This document shows positions 9,734-20,187 of a stretch of DNA of 64,000 nt, piece after piece. The notes beneath the pieces are model-generated. The model worked only from the letters and a program-made list of their open reading frames with translations, was not told the origin of the DNA and made no database searches. The stretch is taken from the NCBI GenBank assembly GCA_029433475.1, contig JAQTIE010000013.1, forward strand, positions 62,001 through 126,000. The letters are read 5' to 3'. The stretch's first letter is position 1; the number at the start of each line of letters is the position of its first letter. Source of the stretch: Neisseriaceae bacterium ESL0693. Its GTDB lineage: Bacteria; Pseudomonadota; Gammaproteobacteria; Burkholderiales; Neisseriaceae. Position numbers and translations under genes: made by a program.

Positions 9734-11053
9734 TTAACGACGTGATGATAATGATTTCATGGCAGAGCGCTTCATTAAATGCTCATACTGGCTACTCATC
9801 ATGTAAGAAGCAATCTGCGTTCTAAAGTCCATGGTCACCACCACCAGAATCAGCAGTGACGTACCACCCAAATAAAACGGCACATTCATCGCAGAAGTCA
9901 GAACCTCTGGAATCAGGCAAACAATAGCAATATAAATTGCTCCCCAGAATGTCAACCGCAACACTACTTTTTCCAAGTAGCGGCTTGTTTGTTCCCCTGG
10001 ACGAATACCTGGCACAAAAGCTCCACTCTTCTTTAAATTCTCCGCCATTTCGCGTGGGCTGAACACCAAAGCAGTGTAAAAATAACAGAAGAAAATAATG
10101 GTGGCCGCAAAAAGCAAAATATATACCGGCTGACCGTGCTGCAATAATCCTGCTAATTTTTGCAAGAACCCATCATGTTCTGCCGAACCGAACCAGCTTA
10201 ATAATGTTGATGGGAACAGAATAATACTGGAAGCAAAAATCGGCGGAATCACACCGGCCATATTCAGTTTAAATGGCATATGTGAATTCTGAGCCTGCAT
10301 AATACGGTTACCAACCTGACGTTTGGCGTATTGCACGGGTACTTTCCGTTGCGCACTTTCTATATAAACTACGATATAGATAAGGGCCAAAGCACCAATA
10401 ATCAAGGCTATAGCCATTAAATAGCTGATGGATCCCTGACTGGTCAATGTTAATAACCGGCCAATACCCGAAGGCAGGCTGGCAGCAATCCCTGCAGTAA
10501 TGATCAGAGAAATACCATTCCCAATGCCTCGCTCAGTAATCTGCTCACCTAACCACATCAAAAACATGGTACCGGTAACCAGACATACAATCGTTGACAA
10601 ATAAAATTCAAACTGACTAGCAACAACGATACCCTGTTGATACACAAATGCGGCTGCACCAAAACTTTGTAATGTAGCCAGCAATACCGTGCCATAGCGG
10701 GTATATTTAGTCAGAATACGTTTTCCTGATTCTCCTTCTTTTTTCAGTGCTTTTAAAGAAGGAATAATTTCGGAAGCCAACTGTATGATGATTGAAGCAG
10801 AGATATACGGCATAATGCCAATAGCAAAAATACTGAACCGTGCTAAAGAACCACCGGAGAACATATTAAGCATGTTTAATATGCCTCCGCCGGCGCTTTG
10901 ATACAATTTTGCTAAAGCGGCACCATCCACACCGGGCACAGGAATATGTGAACCGATGCGGAATACAACCAACGCACCCAATAAAAACAATAGTCGATTT
11001 TTTAAGTCACCGAACTTTGATAGTCCTGTTGCGGATTGTTGATTATTAGCCAC
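9734..11053 (-). CDS. secY: Protein translocase subunit SecY
   Basis: SecY is the channel subunit of the SecYEG translocon in the inner membrane. The 439-residue protein has ten hydrophobic segments. Family markers include [10 protein letters not shown] near residue 33, [12 protein letters not shown] near 80, [10 protein letters not shown]-like [17 protein letters not shown] near 165 and [17 protein letters not shown] near 337. It follows rplO by 13 bp. Confidence 0.99.
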   Translation of the reverse strand: MANNQQSATGLSKFGDLKNRLLFLLGALVVFRIGSHIPVPGVDGAALAKLYQSAGGGILNMLNMFSGGSLARFSIFAIGIMPYISASIIIQLASEIIPSLKALKKEGESGKRILTKYTRYGTVLLATLQSFGAAAFVYQQGIVVASQFEFYLSTIVCLVTGTMFLMWLGEQITERGIGNGISLIITAGIAASLPSGIGRLLTLTSQGSISYLMAIALIIGALALIYIVVYIESAQRKVPVQYAKRQVGNRIMQAQNSHMPFKLNMAGVIPPIFASSIILFPSTLLSWFGSAEHDGFLQKLAGLLQHGQPVYILLFAATIIFFCYFYTALVFSPREMAENLKKSGAFVPGIRPGEQTSRYLEKVVLRLTFWGAIYIAIVCLIPEVLTSAMNVPFYLGGTSLLILVVVTMDFRTQIASYMMSSQYEHLMKRSAMKSLSSRR

Positions 11054-11066
11054 TTTATTTTTTGCC

Positions 11067-11501
11067 TTATTCTGCTACTTTGCCACCGGCAGCTTCAATG
11101 GCTTGTTGCGCACCTTTGGTGGCTTTAATACCATTTAAAGTTACCGCTTTATCAATTTTGCCAGATGCAATGACTTTAACATTCTGCGCATTTGCCGGAA
11201 TTAAACCCGCCTGCTTCAATACCAGAACATCAATTTCATCAACGGCTACTTTTGCCAGCTGATCCAAACGAACCTGTGCATTCAGATGAGCAGTCAGTGA
11301 TTTAAAACCACGTTTTGGCAAACGGCGCTGCAAGGGCATCTGACCGCCTTCAAAACCAACTTTATGGTATCCACCATTGCGGCTTTTTTGACCCTTGTGA
11401 CCACGACCACAAGTTTTACCCAAACCGCTGCCGATACCACGACCTACGCGACGGGATGCGTGTTTAGCACCTTCGGCAGGCTGAATCGTATTTAGCAACA
11501 T
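11067..11501 (-). CDS. rplO: 50S ribosomal protein L15
   Basis: L15 is a late-assembling large-subunit protein. The glycine-rich basic N-terminus ([22 protein letters not shown], about residues 17-38) and [18 protein letters not shown] are diagnostic. Length 144 is normal. One base separates it from the rpmD stop. Confidence 0.98.
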   Translation of the reverse strand: MLLNTIQPAEGAKHASRRVGRGIGSGLGKTCGRGHKGQKSRNGGYHKVGFEGGQMPLQRRLPKRGFKSLTAHLNAQVRLDQLAKVAVDEIDVLVLKQAGLIPANAQNVKVIASGKIDKAVTLNGIKATKGAQQAIEAAGGKVAE

Positions 11502-11502
11502 A

Positions 11503-11688
11503 TTACTTCTCCACTTTCAAAAGGTAGCTGATCTTGTTGATCATGCCACGATTTTCGGGGGTATCCAGCACTTCAACTGTATGCTCACGATGACGCAGAC
11601 CCAGACCTCGTGCACAGGCACGATGTGCTGCAATCGTACCAATCAGACTCTTGGCCAGAGTTACTTTAATGGTTTTCTGTTCACTCAT
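11503..11688 (-). CDS. rpmD: 50S ribosomal protein L30
   Basis: The 61-residue protein reads [19 protein letters not shown] followed by [22 protein letters not shown], matching L30. Its ATG lies inside the end of rpsE; the two genes overlap by eight bases, which points to translational coupling. Confidence 0.98.
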   Translation of the reverse strand: MSEQKTIKVTLAKSLIGTIAAHRACARGLGLRHREHTVEVLDTPENRGMINKISYLLKVEK

Positions 11689-12199
11689 GTCCCGCTCCTA
11701 AAATGTCTTCTACAGTCAGACCGCGTTTAGCGGCAACTTCTGCAGGTGTATACAATTTAGATAAGCCATCCAGTGTTGCACGAACAATATTATAAGGATT
11801 GGTTGAACCATATACTTTGGCAGAAATATTGTGGATTCCCATTGCATCAAATACCAGACGCATTGGACCACCTGCCTTCACACCATTACCTTCTTTAGCT
11901 GGCTGCATAAATACACGGGTAGCACCATGACGGCCAATAACCTCATGATAAATGGTACGGCCATTCAAAGGTACTTTAATCATATTGCGACGGGCATGAT
12001 CCATGGCTTTTTGCACGGCAACCGGTACTTCTTTGGATTTACCTTTACCCATGCCAATACGGCCATCGCCATCGCCTACTACGGTCAAAGCGGAAAAGGC
12101 CATGATACGACCACCTTTAACCACTTTAGTCACACGATTAACGGCAACCATTTTTTCAATCAGGCCGTCACCGCGTTCTTCAGTTTCATGTTTTGCCAT
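11681..12199 (-). CDS. rpsE: 30S ribosomal protein S5
   Basis: S5 is a fidelity protein at the mRNA entry side of the 30S subunit. [26 protein letters not shown] and [20 protein letters not shown] are diagnostic. A longer frame opens with GTG at 12214, but that GTG lies within the Shine-Dalgarno GTGGAG itself; the ATG chosen here ([10 protein letters not shown]) sits about 8 bases behind it, giving 172 residues. Confidence 0.98.
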   Translation of the reverse strand: MAKHETEERGDGLIEKMVAVNRVTKVVKGGRIMAFSALTVVGDGDGRIGMGKGKSKEVPVAVQKAMDHARRNMIKVPLNGRTIYHEVIGRHGATRVFMQPAKEGNGVKAGGPMRLVFDAMGIHNISAKVYGSTNPYNIVRATLDGLSKLYTPAEVAAKRGLTVEDILGAGHE

Positions 12200-12220
12200 A
12201 ATTCTGGTCTCCACAATTTA

Positions 12221-12574
12221 TTAGAAGCTCAAGCCGTTTTCACGCGCCGCTTCAGCCAAGGCTTTAACACGACCGTGATATTGGAAACCAGAGCGATCAA
12301 ATGCCACAGTATCAATACCGGCTGCTTTGGCTTTTTCAGCGATCCGCTTACCTACCACTACAGCAGCTTCAACATTGCTGCCATGTTTAATGCTGGTACG
12401 CACATCCGCTTCTAAAGTAGAAGCCTGAGCCAATACTTTGTCACCCTCGGCACTAATAACTTGGGCATAAATGTGATTATTGGTGCGGAATACGCACAAT
12501 CTCACTTTGTTCAATGCTGCGATTTTGGCACGAGTTTTACGTGCACGGCGCAGTCTTGCTACATTTTTATCCAT
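12221..12574 (-). CDS. rplR: 50S ribosomal protein L18
   Basis: L18 binds 5S rRNA. The 117-residue protein shows [32 protein letters not shown] and the C-terminal [20 protein letters not shown]. It lies between rplF and rpsE with short gaps of 13 and 21 bp. Confidence 0.98.
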   Translation of the reverse strand: MDKNVARLRRARKTRAKIAALNKVRLCVFRTNNHIYAQVISAEGDKVLAQASTLEADVRTSIKHGSNVEAAVVVGKRIAEKAKAAGIDTVAFDRSGFQYHGRVKALAEAARENGLSF

Positions 12575-12587
12575 CAGTGAGCCTCAA

Positions 12588-13121
12588 TTATTTTTTCTTG
12601 GTTTCTTTAAGAACCACACGCTCATCCGCATAACGCACACCCTTACCTTTATAAGGTTCCGGCGGACGGAAATTACGGATTTCGGCAGCAACCTGACCAA
12701 CAACCTGTTTATCTGCACCAGCAATAATTACTTCGGTAGCAGATGGTGTGGTTGCTGTAATACCTTCAGGTAACTCATAATTAATTGGATGAGAGAAACC
12801 TAAAGACAGATTCAGTACTTTACCCTGAGCCTGTGCGCGGTAACCCACACCAATCAATTGCAGTTTTTTCTCAAAGCCATCGGTAACACCGACAACCATG
12901 TTATGCAATAAAGCACGTACTGTACCAGACAGTGCATTGGCTTTGGCAGTTTCATCAGTTGCGGTAATCACTAATTGATTATCTTCTAATGCAACATTAA
13001 CCTCAGTATGCTGGTGCAGAGACAATTCACCATTTTTGCCTTTGACAATAATGGCTTCTGGAGAAAACTTAACGTCAACGCCAGCCGGAACGATCACCGG
13101 ATGTTTAGCAACTCGAGACAT
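12588..13121 (-). CDS. rplF: 50S ribosomal protein L6
   Basis: L6 lies near the factor-binding centre of the 50S subunit. The 177-residue protein carries two L6 repeats: [16 protein letters not shown] at the start and the conserved C-terminal block [20 protein letters not shown]. Spacing to rpsH is 9 bp. Confidence 0.98.
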   Translation of the reverse strand: MSRVAKHPVIVPAGVDVKFSPEAIIVKGKNGELSLHQHTEVNVALEDNQLVITATDETAKANALSGTVRALLHNMVVGVTDGFEKKLQLIGVGYRAQAQGKVLNLSLGFSHPINYELPEGITATTPSATEVIIAGADKQVVGQVAAEIRNFRPPEPYKGKGVRYADERVVLKETKKK

Positions 13122-13130
13122 GTTTTCTCC

Positions 13131-13523
13131 TTAGGCAACAACGCACAATAACTCACCACCCACACCGTTGGCACGGGCTTTACGGTCAGTCATCACACCT
13201 TTAGAAGTACTTACAATCACAACGCCCAGTCCGTTCATCACAGAAGGGATATCGTTGGAACCTTTATATACACGCAGGCCGGGACGTGAAACACGCTGAA
13301 TGCGTTCAATCACTGGATGGCCGGCGTAGTATTTCAATTGGATTTCCAATGTCGGCTTGGCTTCAGTAGACACAGCAAAATCTTCAACATAGCCTTCAGC
13401 TTTCAATACTTCAGCAATGGCTACTTTTAATTTTGAAGATGGCATAGCGACAGAAGCTTTATTCGCACGCTGTGCGTTACGAATACGGGTCAACATATCG
13501 GAAATAGGATCATGCATACTCAT
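13131..13523 (-). CDS. rpsH: 30S ribosomal protein S8
   Basis: S8 organises the central domain of 16S rRNA and in E. coli represses the spc operon by binding near rplE. The start [16 protein letters not shown] and the C-terminal [20 protein letters not shown] are diagnostic. Length 130 is normal; an ATG two codons downstream (MHDP) is the alternative start. Confidence 0.98.
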   Translation of the reverse strand: MSMHDPISDMLTRIRNAQRANKASVAMPSSKLKVAIAEVLKAEGYVEDFAVSTEAKPTLEIQLKYYAGHPVIERIQRVSRPGLRVYKGSNDIPSVMNGLGVVIVSTSKGVMTDRKARANGVGGELLCVVA

Positions 13524-13537
13524 TCTTTATACTCCTA

Positions 13538-13843
13538 TTACCAGCTGGCTTTGATCACGCCCGGGATTTCACCACGCATGGCAATTTCACGGATTTTAGT
13601 ACGACCCAGACCGAATTTACGGAAGTTTCCACGCGGACGGCCGGTTAAGGCACAACGACGACGCTGACGAACCGGAGCAGCATTGCGTGGAATGGTTTGT
13701 AATTTCAGACGGGCTTCAAAACGCTCTTCATCAGTCGCATTGGCATCATTGACAACAGCGAAAATGGCTTCACGTTTTGCAGCATATTTCTTGGCCAAAG
13801 CCTCACGCTTCAGCTCACGATTAATAAGTGCTTTCTTAGCCAT
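13538..13843 (-). CDS. rpsN: 30S ribosomal protein S14, zinc-free type
   Basis: The 101-residue length and the lack of CxxC pairs identify the long, zinc-independent form of S14. The C-terminal block [24 protein letters not shown] is diagnostic even though one cysteine remains. It starts 2 bp before the end of rplE in the order expected for the spc operon. Confidence 0.98.
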   Translation of the reverse strand: MAKKALINRELKREALAKKYAAKREAIFAVVNDANATDEERFEARLKLQTIPRNAAPVRQRRRCALTGRPRGNFRKFGLGRTKIREIAMRGEIPGVIKASW

Positions 13844-13845
13844 AA

Positions 13846-14385
13846 TTAACCCTTAAACGGAAATTTGAACAAAGACAGCAGCGCTTTGGCTTCTGCATCA
13901 GTCTTGGCAGTGGTGGTGATGGTGATATTCAGACCACGGATCGCATCGATTTTATCGTATTCGATTTCCGGGAAAATAATTTGCTCACGCACACCCATAT
14001 TGTAGTTACCACGACCATCAAATGATTTACCGTTTACACCGCGAAAGTCACGTACACGTGGCAGGGCGATGGCAATCAGACGATCCAGAAACTCATACAT
14101 CCGCTCACGACGCAATGTTACTTTGCAGCCGATAGGATAGTTATCACGAATTTTGAAACCGGCAATAGACTTGCGTGCTACAGTTACTACAGGTTTCTGA
14201 CCAGCGATTTTTTCCAAATCGCCAACCGCATGTTCCATGACTTTTTTGTCTGCCACTGCTTCGCCAACACCCATATTCAGGGTAATTTTTTCAATGCGAG
14301 GCACTTCCATGATGGATTTGTAGCCGAACTGTTTCATTAATTCAGGAACAACGGTGCTGGTATAAAAATCTTTTAAACGAGCCAT
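13846..14385 (-). CDS. rplE: 50S ribosomal protein L5
   Basis: L5 binds 5S rRNA and contacts the P-site t[42 protein letters not shown] and [15 protein letters not shown] are diagnostic. Length 179 is normal. It follows rplX by 10 bp. Confidence 0.98.
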   Translation of the reverse strand: MARLKDFYTSTVVPELMKQFGYKSIMEVPRIEKITLNMGVGEAVADKKVMEHAVGDLEKIAGQKPVVTVARKSIAGFKIRDNYPIGCKVTLRRERMYEFLDRLIAIALPRVRDFRGVNGKSFDGRGNYNMGVREQIIFPEIEYDKIDAIRGLNITITTTAKTDAEAKALLSLFKFPFKG

Positions 14386-14395
14386 TGATTACTCC

Positions 14396-14719
14396 TTATG
14401 CACCTACGGCAGCACCGGTGGATTTAAATACACGGGTACGAACTACTTTACCGTCTACTGTTTCCACTTTAATGCCTACACGATCAGCTTTTTGGGTTTC
14501 AGGATTGAAGATGGCTACATTTGAAATGGCCAGTGGTGCATCTTTATGGATCACACCGCCTTCAATACCACGCATTGGATTGGGTTTTTGATGGCGTTTA
14601 ACCTGGTTAACACCTTCAACAATGATTTTCTCACCCAATATGCGTACTACTTTACCCTGTTTGCCCTTGTCCTTACCGGCAATGACGATAACTTGATCGC
14701 CAGTTTTAATCTTTTTCAT
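14396..14719 (-). CDS. rplX: 50S ribosomal protein L24
   Basis: L24 starts assembly of the large subunit. The 107-residue protein has the KOW motif at the start ([22 protein letters not shown]) and the block [19 protein letters not shown]. It lies 11 bp downstream of rplN. Confidence 0.98.
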   Translation of the reverse strand: MKKIKTGDQVIVIAGKDKGKQGKVVRILGEKIIVEGVNQVKRHQKPNPMRGIEGGVIHKDAPLAISNVAIFNPETQKADRVGIKVETVDGKVVRTRVFKSTGAAVGA

Positions 14720-14730
14720 TGCGACCTCTC

Positions 14731-15099
14731 TTACAGCACTTCAGGAGCTAATGAAACGATTTTCATAAATCGTTCAGTACGCAGCTCACGGGTTACCGGG
14801 CCAAAAATACGGGTACCGATCGGCTCCAGTTTGTTGTTTAACAACACGGCCGCGTTATTATCAAACTTGATCAGTGCCCCATCACTGCGACGTACACCTT
14901 TGGCTGTACGAACAACCACAGCGTTGTATACATCGCCTTTTTTTACGCGACCACGCGGGGCTGCGTCTTTAACGGCCACTTTAATAATGTCGCCCACAGA
15001 AGCGTAGCGACGCTTAGATCCACCTAAAACTTTGATACACATCACGCGGCGTGCACCAGAGTTATCAGCCACATCTAAGATGGTCTGCATTTGAATCAT
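14731..15099 (-). CDS. rplN: 50S ribosomal protein L14
   Basis: L14 is the docking site of RsfS, which is also encoded in this window. The sequence [21 protein letters not shown] and the C-terminal [19 protein letters not shown] are diagnostic. The frame is open 22 codons further upstream, but the ATG at 15099 has the Shine-Dalgarno AAAGG at good distance and gives the standard 122 residues. It is the first gene of the spc part of the block, behind an unusually long leader. Confidence 0.98.
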   Translation of the reverse strand: MIQMQTILDVADNSGARRVMCIKVLGGSKRRYASVGDIIKVAVKDAAPRGRVKKGDVYNAVVVRTAKGVRRSDGALIKFDNNAAVLLNNKLEPIGTRIFGPVTRELRTERFMKIVSLAPEVL

Positions 15100-15253
15100 G
15101 TTAATACCTTTAAAAATCCAACTTAATTTACCGCTTTCAGCCAGCTGCCAGTTTTGCACAGCCATCTGAAACCGCTCACGGTTCTAGTAAACCAGTCTTG
15201 GGTCCCGAAGGGAGAAACCCGACGATTATCGGGCACTTTCAAGAGTCTGAAAG

Positions 15254-15308
15254 ATAAGGAACGAAGTTTACAGACAATCTATCTTTGCCGCAAGACTTCG
15301 TTCCTTAT
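15254..15308 (-). repeat. Long inverted repeat in the rpsQ-rplN gap
   Basis: A perfect 14-bp inverted repeat, ATAAGGAACGAAGT at 15254-15267 and its complement at 15295-15308, encloses a 27-base loop. No U-run follows on the minus strand, so it does not look like an ordinary terminator. It could be an attenuator, a processing site or an operator over the candidate promoter that lies in its loop. Three smaller hairpins follow downstream (15236-15253, 15218-15233 and TTTCAG/CTGAAA around 15135-15171). Confidence 0.7.
15265..15293 (-). promoter_or_regulatory. Candidate spc-operon promoter before rplN
   Basis: On the minus strand TTGCGG and TAAACT are separated by 17 bp. This would start transcription about 160 bases before rplN, corresponding in place to the E. 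coli spc promoter between rpsQ and rplN. It overlaps the arm and loop of the 14-bp inverted repeat. The prediction is by eye only. Confidence 0.45.
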
Positions 15309-15332
15309 AAAAGCACATTTATGTTGTGTTAT

Positions 15333-15596
15333 TTACACATTACGTGCTTTTTCTACCAATTCAGTTACGACCCAGGCTTTGGTTTTAGATAATGGACGAG
15401 ACTCGGAAATAATAACGATATCTCCATTACCATACTGATTTTGTTCATCATGAGCATGGATTTTAGTAGAACGGCGGATCACTTTGCCATACAAAGGATG
15501 CTTCACTTTGCGTTCAACCAATACCGTTACGGTTTTATCCATTTTGTCACTAACGACTTTGCCCTGTAAGGTACGGATGTTTTTAGCTTCAGTCAT
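15333..15596 (-). CDS. rpsQ: 30S ribosomal protein S17
   Basis: S17 binds the 5' domain of 16S r[25 protein letters not shown] and the block [21 protein letters not shown] are diagnostic. Length 87 is normal. Its start shares a base with the rpmC stop. It is the last gene of the S10-type part, before a 233-bp gap. Confidence 0.98.
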   Translation of the reverse strand: MTEAKNIRTLQGKVVSDKMDKTVTVLVERKVKHPLYGKVIRRSTKIHAHDEQNQYGNGDIVIISESRPLSKTKAWVVTELVEKARNV

Positions 15597-15787
15597 TATT
15601 CACCATCCTTCTGACCCAAAATGGTTTTTACACGAGCAATATCACGACGTACTTTTTTCAGCTCGCTGTTTTTAGCCAGCTGGCCGGTAGCATGCTGCAT
15701 ACGCAAACCAAACTGCGCTTTCAACAGGCCGACCAGTTCCTCGTTCAACTGCTCAACAGATTTGTCTTTCAATTCACTGGTTTTCAT
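15596..15787 (-). CDS. rpmC: 50S ribosomal protein L29
   Basis: L29 lies at the peptide exit and contacts chaperones and targeting factors. The 63-residue protein [18 protein letters not shown] with [10 protein letters not shown] and [11 protein letters not shown] is diagnostic. It overlaps rplP and rpsQ by a single base on each side. Confidence 0.98.
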   Translation of the reverse strand: MKTSELKDKSVEQLNEELVGLLKAQFGLRMQHATGQLAKNSELKKVRRDIARVKTILGQKDGE

Positions 15788-16203
15788 TATTGACCTACCT
15801 GTCGTTTAACAAATACAGTCGGAATCGGTAGTTTTGCCGCAGCCAATTCAAATGCCTGACGTGCCAAAGCTTCATCTACACCATCCATTTCGTACAGCAT
15901 TTTACCGGGTTGGATTTCAGCAATGTAATATTCCACATTACCTTTTCCGCCGCCCATACGAACCTGAATTGGCTTTTCAGTGATCGGTTTATCCGGAAAT
16001 ACACGAATCCAGATACGACCACCACGTTTAATATGACGAGTCATTGCACGACGTGCTGCTTCAATCTGACGTGCAGTCAAACGACCCCGACCCACAGCTT
16101 TCAGTCCGAAATCACCAAAGCTAACCTTGTTACCACGGGTAGCGATACCGGTATTGCGGCCTTTTTGCTGTTTGCGGTATTTCATTCTAGTGGGCTGCAG
16201 CAT
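15787..16203 (-). CDS. rplP: 50S ribosomal protein L16
   Basis: L16 helps to place A-site tRNA. The start [19 protein letters not shown] and the motif [28 protein letters not shown] are diagnostic. The chosen ATG gives 138 residues, the family norm; it overlaps the end of rpsC by 17 bases, so translation is probably coupled. The frame stays open 20 codons further upstream, but that part lies within rpsC. Confidence 0.98.
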   Translation of the reverse strand: MLQPTRMKYRKQQKGRNTGIATRGNKVSFGDFGLKAVGRGRLTARQIEAARRAMTRHIKRGGRIWIRVFPDKPITEKPIQVRMGGGKGNVEYYIAEIQPGKMLYEMDGVDEALARQAFELAAAKLPIPTVFVKRQVGQ

Positions 16204-16891
16204 TTCGACCACCTGCCTTTCTGCTGTGTTTCTTTTCCTGTTCCGGCTTAGCCTGGATTTCACCCGGAGTCAGCTCACCTTTATAAACCCATACTTTGAT
16301 ACCGATGATACCGTATGTGGTTTTGGCTTCACTGGTGGCATAATCCACGTTGGCACGCAAAGTATGCAAAGGCACACGACCTTCACGATACCATTCGGTA
16401 CGTGCAATTTCGATACCATTCAGGCGACCTGAAGACATGATTTTAATGCCTTTGGCACCCACACGCATGGCGTTTTGCATGGCGCGTTTCATGGCACGAC
16501 GGAACATCACGCGTTTTTCCAACTGCGAAGCGATATTATCTGCAATGATCTGTGCATCCAGTTCCGGTTTACGAATTTCTTCGATATTGACATGAACAGG
16601 TACACCCATCAATTTCTGCAAATCGCGTTTCAATACTTCGATGTCTTCGCCTTTTTTACCGATCACAACACCCGGACGGGCACTGTAAATGGTAATACGC
16701 GCTGACTTGGCAGGACGCTCAATTACAACACGACCTACAGAAGCATTGGCCAAACGTTTACGCAAGAAATGACGTACATCAATGTCTTCTTTCAGCACTT
16801 TGGAAAAGTCGCCACTTTTGGCAAACCATTTGGAAGACCAATCTTTATTCACTGCCAGGCGAAAGCCTGTAGGGTTAATTTTCTGTCCCAT
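16187..16891 (-). CDS. rpsC: 30S ribosomal protein S3
   Basis: S3 lines the mRNA entry tunnel. [20 protein letters not shown] begins the protein, a KH domain follows with [13 protein letters not shown] near residues 73-85, and IKVWVYKGE lies in the C-terminal domain. The 234 residues end in a basic tail ([12 protein letters not shown]). It overlaps rplP. Confidence 0.98.
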   Translation of the reverse strand: MGQKINPTGFRLAVNKDWSSKWFAKSGDFSKVLKEDIDVRHFLRKRLANASVGRVVIERPAKSARITIYSARPGVVIGKKGEDIEVLKRDLQKLMGVPVHVNIEEIRKPELDAQIIADNIASQLEKRVMFRRAMKRAMQNAMRVGAKGIKIMSSGRLNGIEIARTEWYREGRVPLHTLRANVDYATSEAKTTYGIIGIKVWVYKGELTPGEIQAKPEQEKKHSRKAGGRNAAAH

Positions 16892-16900
16892 CGCTTTTCC

Positions 16901-17230
16901 TTAGTTGCCCACAATCACATTGATGTGACAAGTTTGTTTTTCGATGCGATTACCGCGACCTTTAGCTCGCGCCTGGAAACGTTTCAAGCTCGGGCCTTTA
17001 TCGATATAAATGGTAACCACTTTCAGTTCATCGATGTCAGCACCTTCATTGTGCTCAGCATTCGCTATAGCAGATTCCAGTACTTTCTTAATCAGTTCAG
17101 CACCTTTTTTAGGGCTGAATGTTAAGGTATTTAATGCCTGTTCGATGTTTTTACCGCGAATAAGATCAGCCACCAGGCGGGCTTTCTGGGCGGAAATACG
17201 GGCATTTTTGTGTTGCGCACTTACTCTCAT
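16901..17230 (-). CDS. rplV: 50S ribosomal protein L22
   Basis: L22 lines the peptide exit tunnel and its loop is the site of macrolide-resistance mutations. [19 protein letters not shown] and the C-terminal loop [21 protein letters not shown] are diagnostic. Length 109 is normal. Confidence 0.98.
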   Translation of the reverse strand: MRVSAQHKNARISAQKARLVADLIRGKNIEQALNTLTFSPKKGAELIKKVLESAIANAEHNEGADIDELKVVTIYIDKGPSLKRFQARAKGRGNRIEKQTCHINVIVGN

Positions 17231-17240
17231 GTCTTATCCC

Positions 17241-17516
17241 TTATTTCTTGGCCTTTTTATCAGCCAGATGGCCTTTAAAGGTACGGGTCAATGAGAATTC
17301 ACCTAATTTGTGACCAACCATGTTATCGCTGATGAATACCGGTACATGTGTACGGCCATTATGCACAGCAATGGTCAAGCCAATAAAATCAGGCAAGATG
17401 GTAGAACGACGTGACCAGGTTTTAATTGGGCGTTTGTCGTTATTGGCACGAGCCGCATCGACTTTTTTCAGTAAATGCAGGTCGACATAAGGGCCTTTTT
17501 TCAATGAACGAGCCAT
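17241..17516 (-). CDS. rpsS: 30S ribosomal protein S19
   Basis: S19 contacts S13 at the head of the 30S subunit. [41 protein letters not shown] and [16 protein letters not shown] are diagnostic. Length 91 is normal. It lies 5 bp after rplB. Confidence 0.99.
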   Translation of the reverse strand: MARSLKKGPYVDLHLLKKVDAARANNDKRPIKTWSRRSTILPDFIGLTIAVHNGRTHVPVFISDNMVGHKLGEFSLTRTFKGHLADKKAKK

Positions 17517-17521
17517 GTCAA

Positions 17522-18358
17522 TTAACCTTTAGTTGAGTAACGGCGGCGAACAATCATGTTGTCCGTGCGTTTATTGCGACGAGTACGATAACCTTTGCTT
17601 GGTGTACCCCATGGGCTCACTGGTTCACGAGCCTCACCAGTACGACCTTCACCACCACCGTGCGGGTGATCCACAGGATTCATCACCACACCGCGTACAG
17701 TTGGCCGGATACCGCGCCAGCGTTTAGCACCGGCTTTACCCAATTTTTGCAGGCTTTGTTCTTCATTGCCGACTTCGCCAATGGTGGCACGACAGTCAAC
17801 ATGAATTTTACGCACTTCACCAGAACGCAGACGAAGCTGAGCGTAAACACCCTCTTTCGCCAGCAACACGGCTGAAGCACCGGCTGAACGTGCAATCTGC
17901 GCACCTTTGCCTGGTTTCATTTCGATACAATGTAATGTAGTACCTACCGGAATATTGCGAATCGGCAAGTTATTACCTGCTTTAATGGCTGCTTCCGCAC
18001 CAGCGATCAATACAGTACCAACCTGAATGTTGCGCGGCGCAATAATGTAACGACGCTCACCATCAATAAAACACAATAAGGCAATATGTGCCGTACGATT
18101 CGGATCGTATTCGATACGTTCTACCTTAGCCGGAATACCGTCTTTATCATTGCGTTTAAAGTCAACGATACGATAGTGATGTTTCTGACCACCACCTTTA
18201 TGACGGGTAGTGATACGACCGCCATTGTTGCGACCAGCGGTTGATGATTGTTTTTCCAACAATGGTGCATAAGGTGCACCTTTATGCAAACCTTCCGTTA
18301 CCACGCGAACCATGCCGCGACGGCCAGCAGAAGTGGGCTTCATTTTAACAATAGCCAT
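17522..18358 (-). CDS. rplB: 50S ribosomal protein L2
   Basis: L2 is required for peptidyl transferase activity and subunit joining. [22 protein letters not shown] near residue 44 and [17 protein letters not shown] near 224 are diagnostic; the latter contains the histidine important for the peptidyl transferase centre. Length 278 is normal. Confidence 0.99.
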   Translation of the reverse strand: MAIVKMKPTSAGRRGMVRVVTEGLHKGAPYAPLLEKQSSTAGRNNGGRITTRHKGGGQKHHYRIVDFKRNDKDGIPAKVERIEYDPNRTAHIALLCFIDGERRYIIAPRNIQVGTVLIAGAEAAIKAGNNLPIRNIPVGTTLHCIEMKPGKGAQIARSAGASAVLLAKEGVYAQLRLRSGEVRKIHVDCRATIGEVGNEEQSLQKLGKAGAKRWRGIRPTVRGVVMNPVDHPHGGGEGRTGEAREPVSPWGTPSKGYRTRRNKRTDNMIVRRRYSTKG

Positions 18359-18363
18359 AGTGC

Positions 18364-18678
18364 TTATTCCTTATCTGCAGAAGCGGCAGCAGATTCGATG
18401 TCCAGTTCCTGACCAGCAGCAAGGCTGATATAGGCTTTTTTCACATCACTGCGCTTACCCATGGTACGGCCAAAACGTTTGCTTTTACCTTTGGTAATGG
18501 TAGTGGTTACTGCATCCACTTTCACATTAAACAACATTTCCACCGCTGCTTTGATTTCGCGTTTGGTGGCATTCGGCAAAACTTTAAACGTCATTTGGTT
18601 GCGTTTTTCGGCCAGCATGTTGCTTTTTTCAGAAACAACAGGTGCCAAAATCACTTGTGTCAAACGTTGCTGATTCAT
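18364..18678 (-). CDS. rplW: 50S ribosomal protein L23
   Basis: L23 sits at the exit tunnel and binds trigger factor and [23 protein letters not shown] and [19 protein letters not shown] are diagnostic. Two ATGs are possible; the upstream one (18684) is only two bases from the GAGGAG Shine-Dalgarno, while this one is eight bases away and overlaps the rplD stop as ATGA, so it was chosen. It gives 104 residues. Confidence 0.97.
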   Translation of the reverse strand: MNQQRLTQVILAPVVSEKSNMLAEKRNQMTFKVLPNATKREIKAAVEMLFNVKVDAVTTTITKGKSKRFGRTMGKRSDVKKAYISLAAGQELDIESAAASADKE

Positions 18679-19295
18679 ACCCATTGCTCCTCAAGTTGTG
18701 CCACAGCTGCTTTAGTCAGCACCACTTTCTTAAAGCGTAACAAATTGTACGGGTCAGTTTGTTGTGCTTCCAATACCAGGACATTTGGCAGATTACGACT
18801 GGACAGATAAACGTTTTCGTCTAATTGTTTGGTAACAAACAATACCTGTTCCAGACCCAAGTTTTTCACCTGTTCGGCAAATGCTTTGGTTTTCGGGGTT
18901 TCGGCAGATAATTCATCAATCACAAATAAACGCTCATCACGTACCAGTTGTGACAAAATGGCGGCCATACCGGCACGGTACATTTTGCGGTTCACTTTCT
19001 GGGTGAAGTTTTCATCCGGTTTATTCGGGAATGCACGACCACCACTACGCCAGATCGGCGATGAAGTCATGCCAGAACGGGCACGGCCGGTTCCTTTCTG
19101 ACGCCACGGTTTTTTGGTGGAGTGTTTTACTTCTGCACGAGTTAACTGAGAACGGTTACCAGAACGGGCATTTGCCAAGAAGGCAGTGACTAATTGGTGA
19201 ACCAGATCCTCATTGTACTCACGAGCAAATAAGGCATCGGAAGCGGTAACAGCACCGGCAACCTGACCCTGAGCATCAATTAATTTTAGTTCCAT
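18675..19295 (-). CDS. rplD: 50S ribosomal protein L4
   Basis: L4 lines the exit tunnel and in E. coli regulates the S10 operon by attenuation and translational repression. [26 protein letters not shown] near residue 50 is the signature. Length 206 is normal. It overlaps rplC by one base and rplW by four. Confidence 0.98.
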   Translation of the reverse strand: MELKLIDAQGQVAGAVTASDALFAREYNEDLVHQLVTAFLANARSGNRSQLTRAEVKHSTKKPWRQKGTGRARSGMTSSPIWRSGGRAFPNKPDENFTQKVNRKMYRAGMAAILSQLVRDERLFVIDELSAETPKTKAFAEQVKNLGLEQVLFVTKQLDENVYLSSRNLPNVLVLEAQQTDPYNLLRFKKVVLTKAAVAQLEEQWV

Positions 19296-19939
19296 TATGC
19301 ACCTACCTTCACGCTCGGACGCACAATCACATTGCCGTTAATGGCGCCCGGAACGGCTCCTTTAACCAACAATAACTGGCGCTCGGTATCAATACGCACG
19401 ATTTGCAGATTCTGTACGGTAGATTTAACGTTACCATACTGACCGGCCATACGTTTACCCGGGAAAACACGACCCGGATCCTGTGCCATACCGGTAGAAC
19501 CGGGCACACGATGCGAACGTGAGTTACCGTGAGATGCACGCTGTGAACCAAAATTATGACGTTTGATCGTACCAGAGAAGCCTTTACCTTTGCTGGTACC
19601 TGTAACGTCTACCAACTGACCGGCTTCAAAAATGTCAACGGTGATTTCAGCACCGGCTGATAGTTCAGCCAGCTTTTCAGCAGAAACAGTAAATTCAACC
19701 AGACCACGACCGGCTTCAACACCGGCTTTGGCGAACTGACCTGCCTGAGCCTTATTAACACGATTGGCTTTTTTCTGACCGAAGGTAACCTGAACAGCGG
19801 TATAGCCATCGGTATCTTCGGATTTAAGTTGAGTGACGCGGTTAGCAGACATATCCAGTACAGTAACCGGAACTGATGCGCCATTCTCATCGAATATACG
19901 CGTCATGCCTACTTTGCGCCCAACCAGACCTAAAGTCAT
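19295..19939 (-). CDS. rplC: 50S ribosomal protein L3
   Basis: L3 is an early assembly protein. [20 protein letters not shown] and [24 protein letters not shown] are diagnostic. The frame opens nine codons earlier, but the ATG chosen has the Shine-Dalgarno AAAGGAA and gives the normal 214 residues. It is here the first gene of the ribosomal block: rpsJ, normally immediately upstream, is absent and rsgA stands there instead. Confidence 0.98.
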   Translation of the reverse strand: MTLGLVGRKVGMTRIFDENGASVPVTVLDMSANRVTQLKSEDTDGYTAVQVTFGQKKANRVNKAQAGQFAKAGVEAGRGLVEFTVSAEKLAELSAGAEITVDIFEAGQLVDVTGTSKGKGFSGTIKRHNFGSQRASHGNSRSHRVPGSTGMAQDPGRVFPGKRMAGQYGNVKSTVQNLQIVRIDTERQLLLVKGAVPGAINGNVIVRPSVKVGA

Positions 19940-19986
19940 AGTTATTTCCTTTAACAAAGGGACCAATTACGATTGATTGGCCTCGC

Positions 19987-20022
19987 ACAAAAAAGAATCT
20001 TGCCGACAAAAAATCGGCAAGG
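19987..20022 (-). terminator. Terminator-like hairpin in the rplC leader
   Basis: CTTGCCGA and TCGGCAAG (minus-strand arms CTTGCCGA at 20021-20014 and TCGGCAAG at 20006-19999) pair across a T-rich loop, followed on the minus strand by ATTCTTTTTT. It lies about 50 bases upstream of rplC and almost at the 5' end of the transcript predicted from the adjoining promoter. It may be an attenuator, a 5' stabilising hairpin or a relic terminator of a lost upstream gene. Confidence 0.65.
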
Positions 20023-20027
20023 TGTTG

Positions 20028-20057
20028 ATGGTATCATGCTTAATTTGGCTAAATCAA
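20028..20057 (-). promoter_or_regulatory. Candidate promoter of the rplC operon
   Basis: On the minus strand TTGATT and TACCAT are separated by 18 bp, with TG two bases before the -10. Transcription would start about 85 bases upstream of rplC. The placement fits a promoter newly serving an S10 operon that begins with rplC. Seen by eye only. Confidence 0.5.
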
Positions 20058-20187
20058 GTATTTATCTTATGAAAGCATGGATTTATGCAAAAAAGCAACG
20101 TTAAATCCAGTATCAGTTTCTTGTCATTATCTTAAAAACAGATATTCAAAACTGCTACTGCATTGATTCATTAATTATAAATAATAG

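Noticed and set aside
11831-12415. A 194-codon plus-strand open frame across rpsE and rplR
   Set aside because: It is antisense to two certain ribosomal protein genes, and its His/Phe/Asn-rich composition is typical of shadow frames.
19940-20187. A remnant of rpsJ upstream of rplC
   Set aside because: No S10-like reading frame or fragment could be read on either strand in the 248-bp gap.
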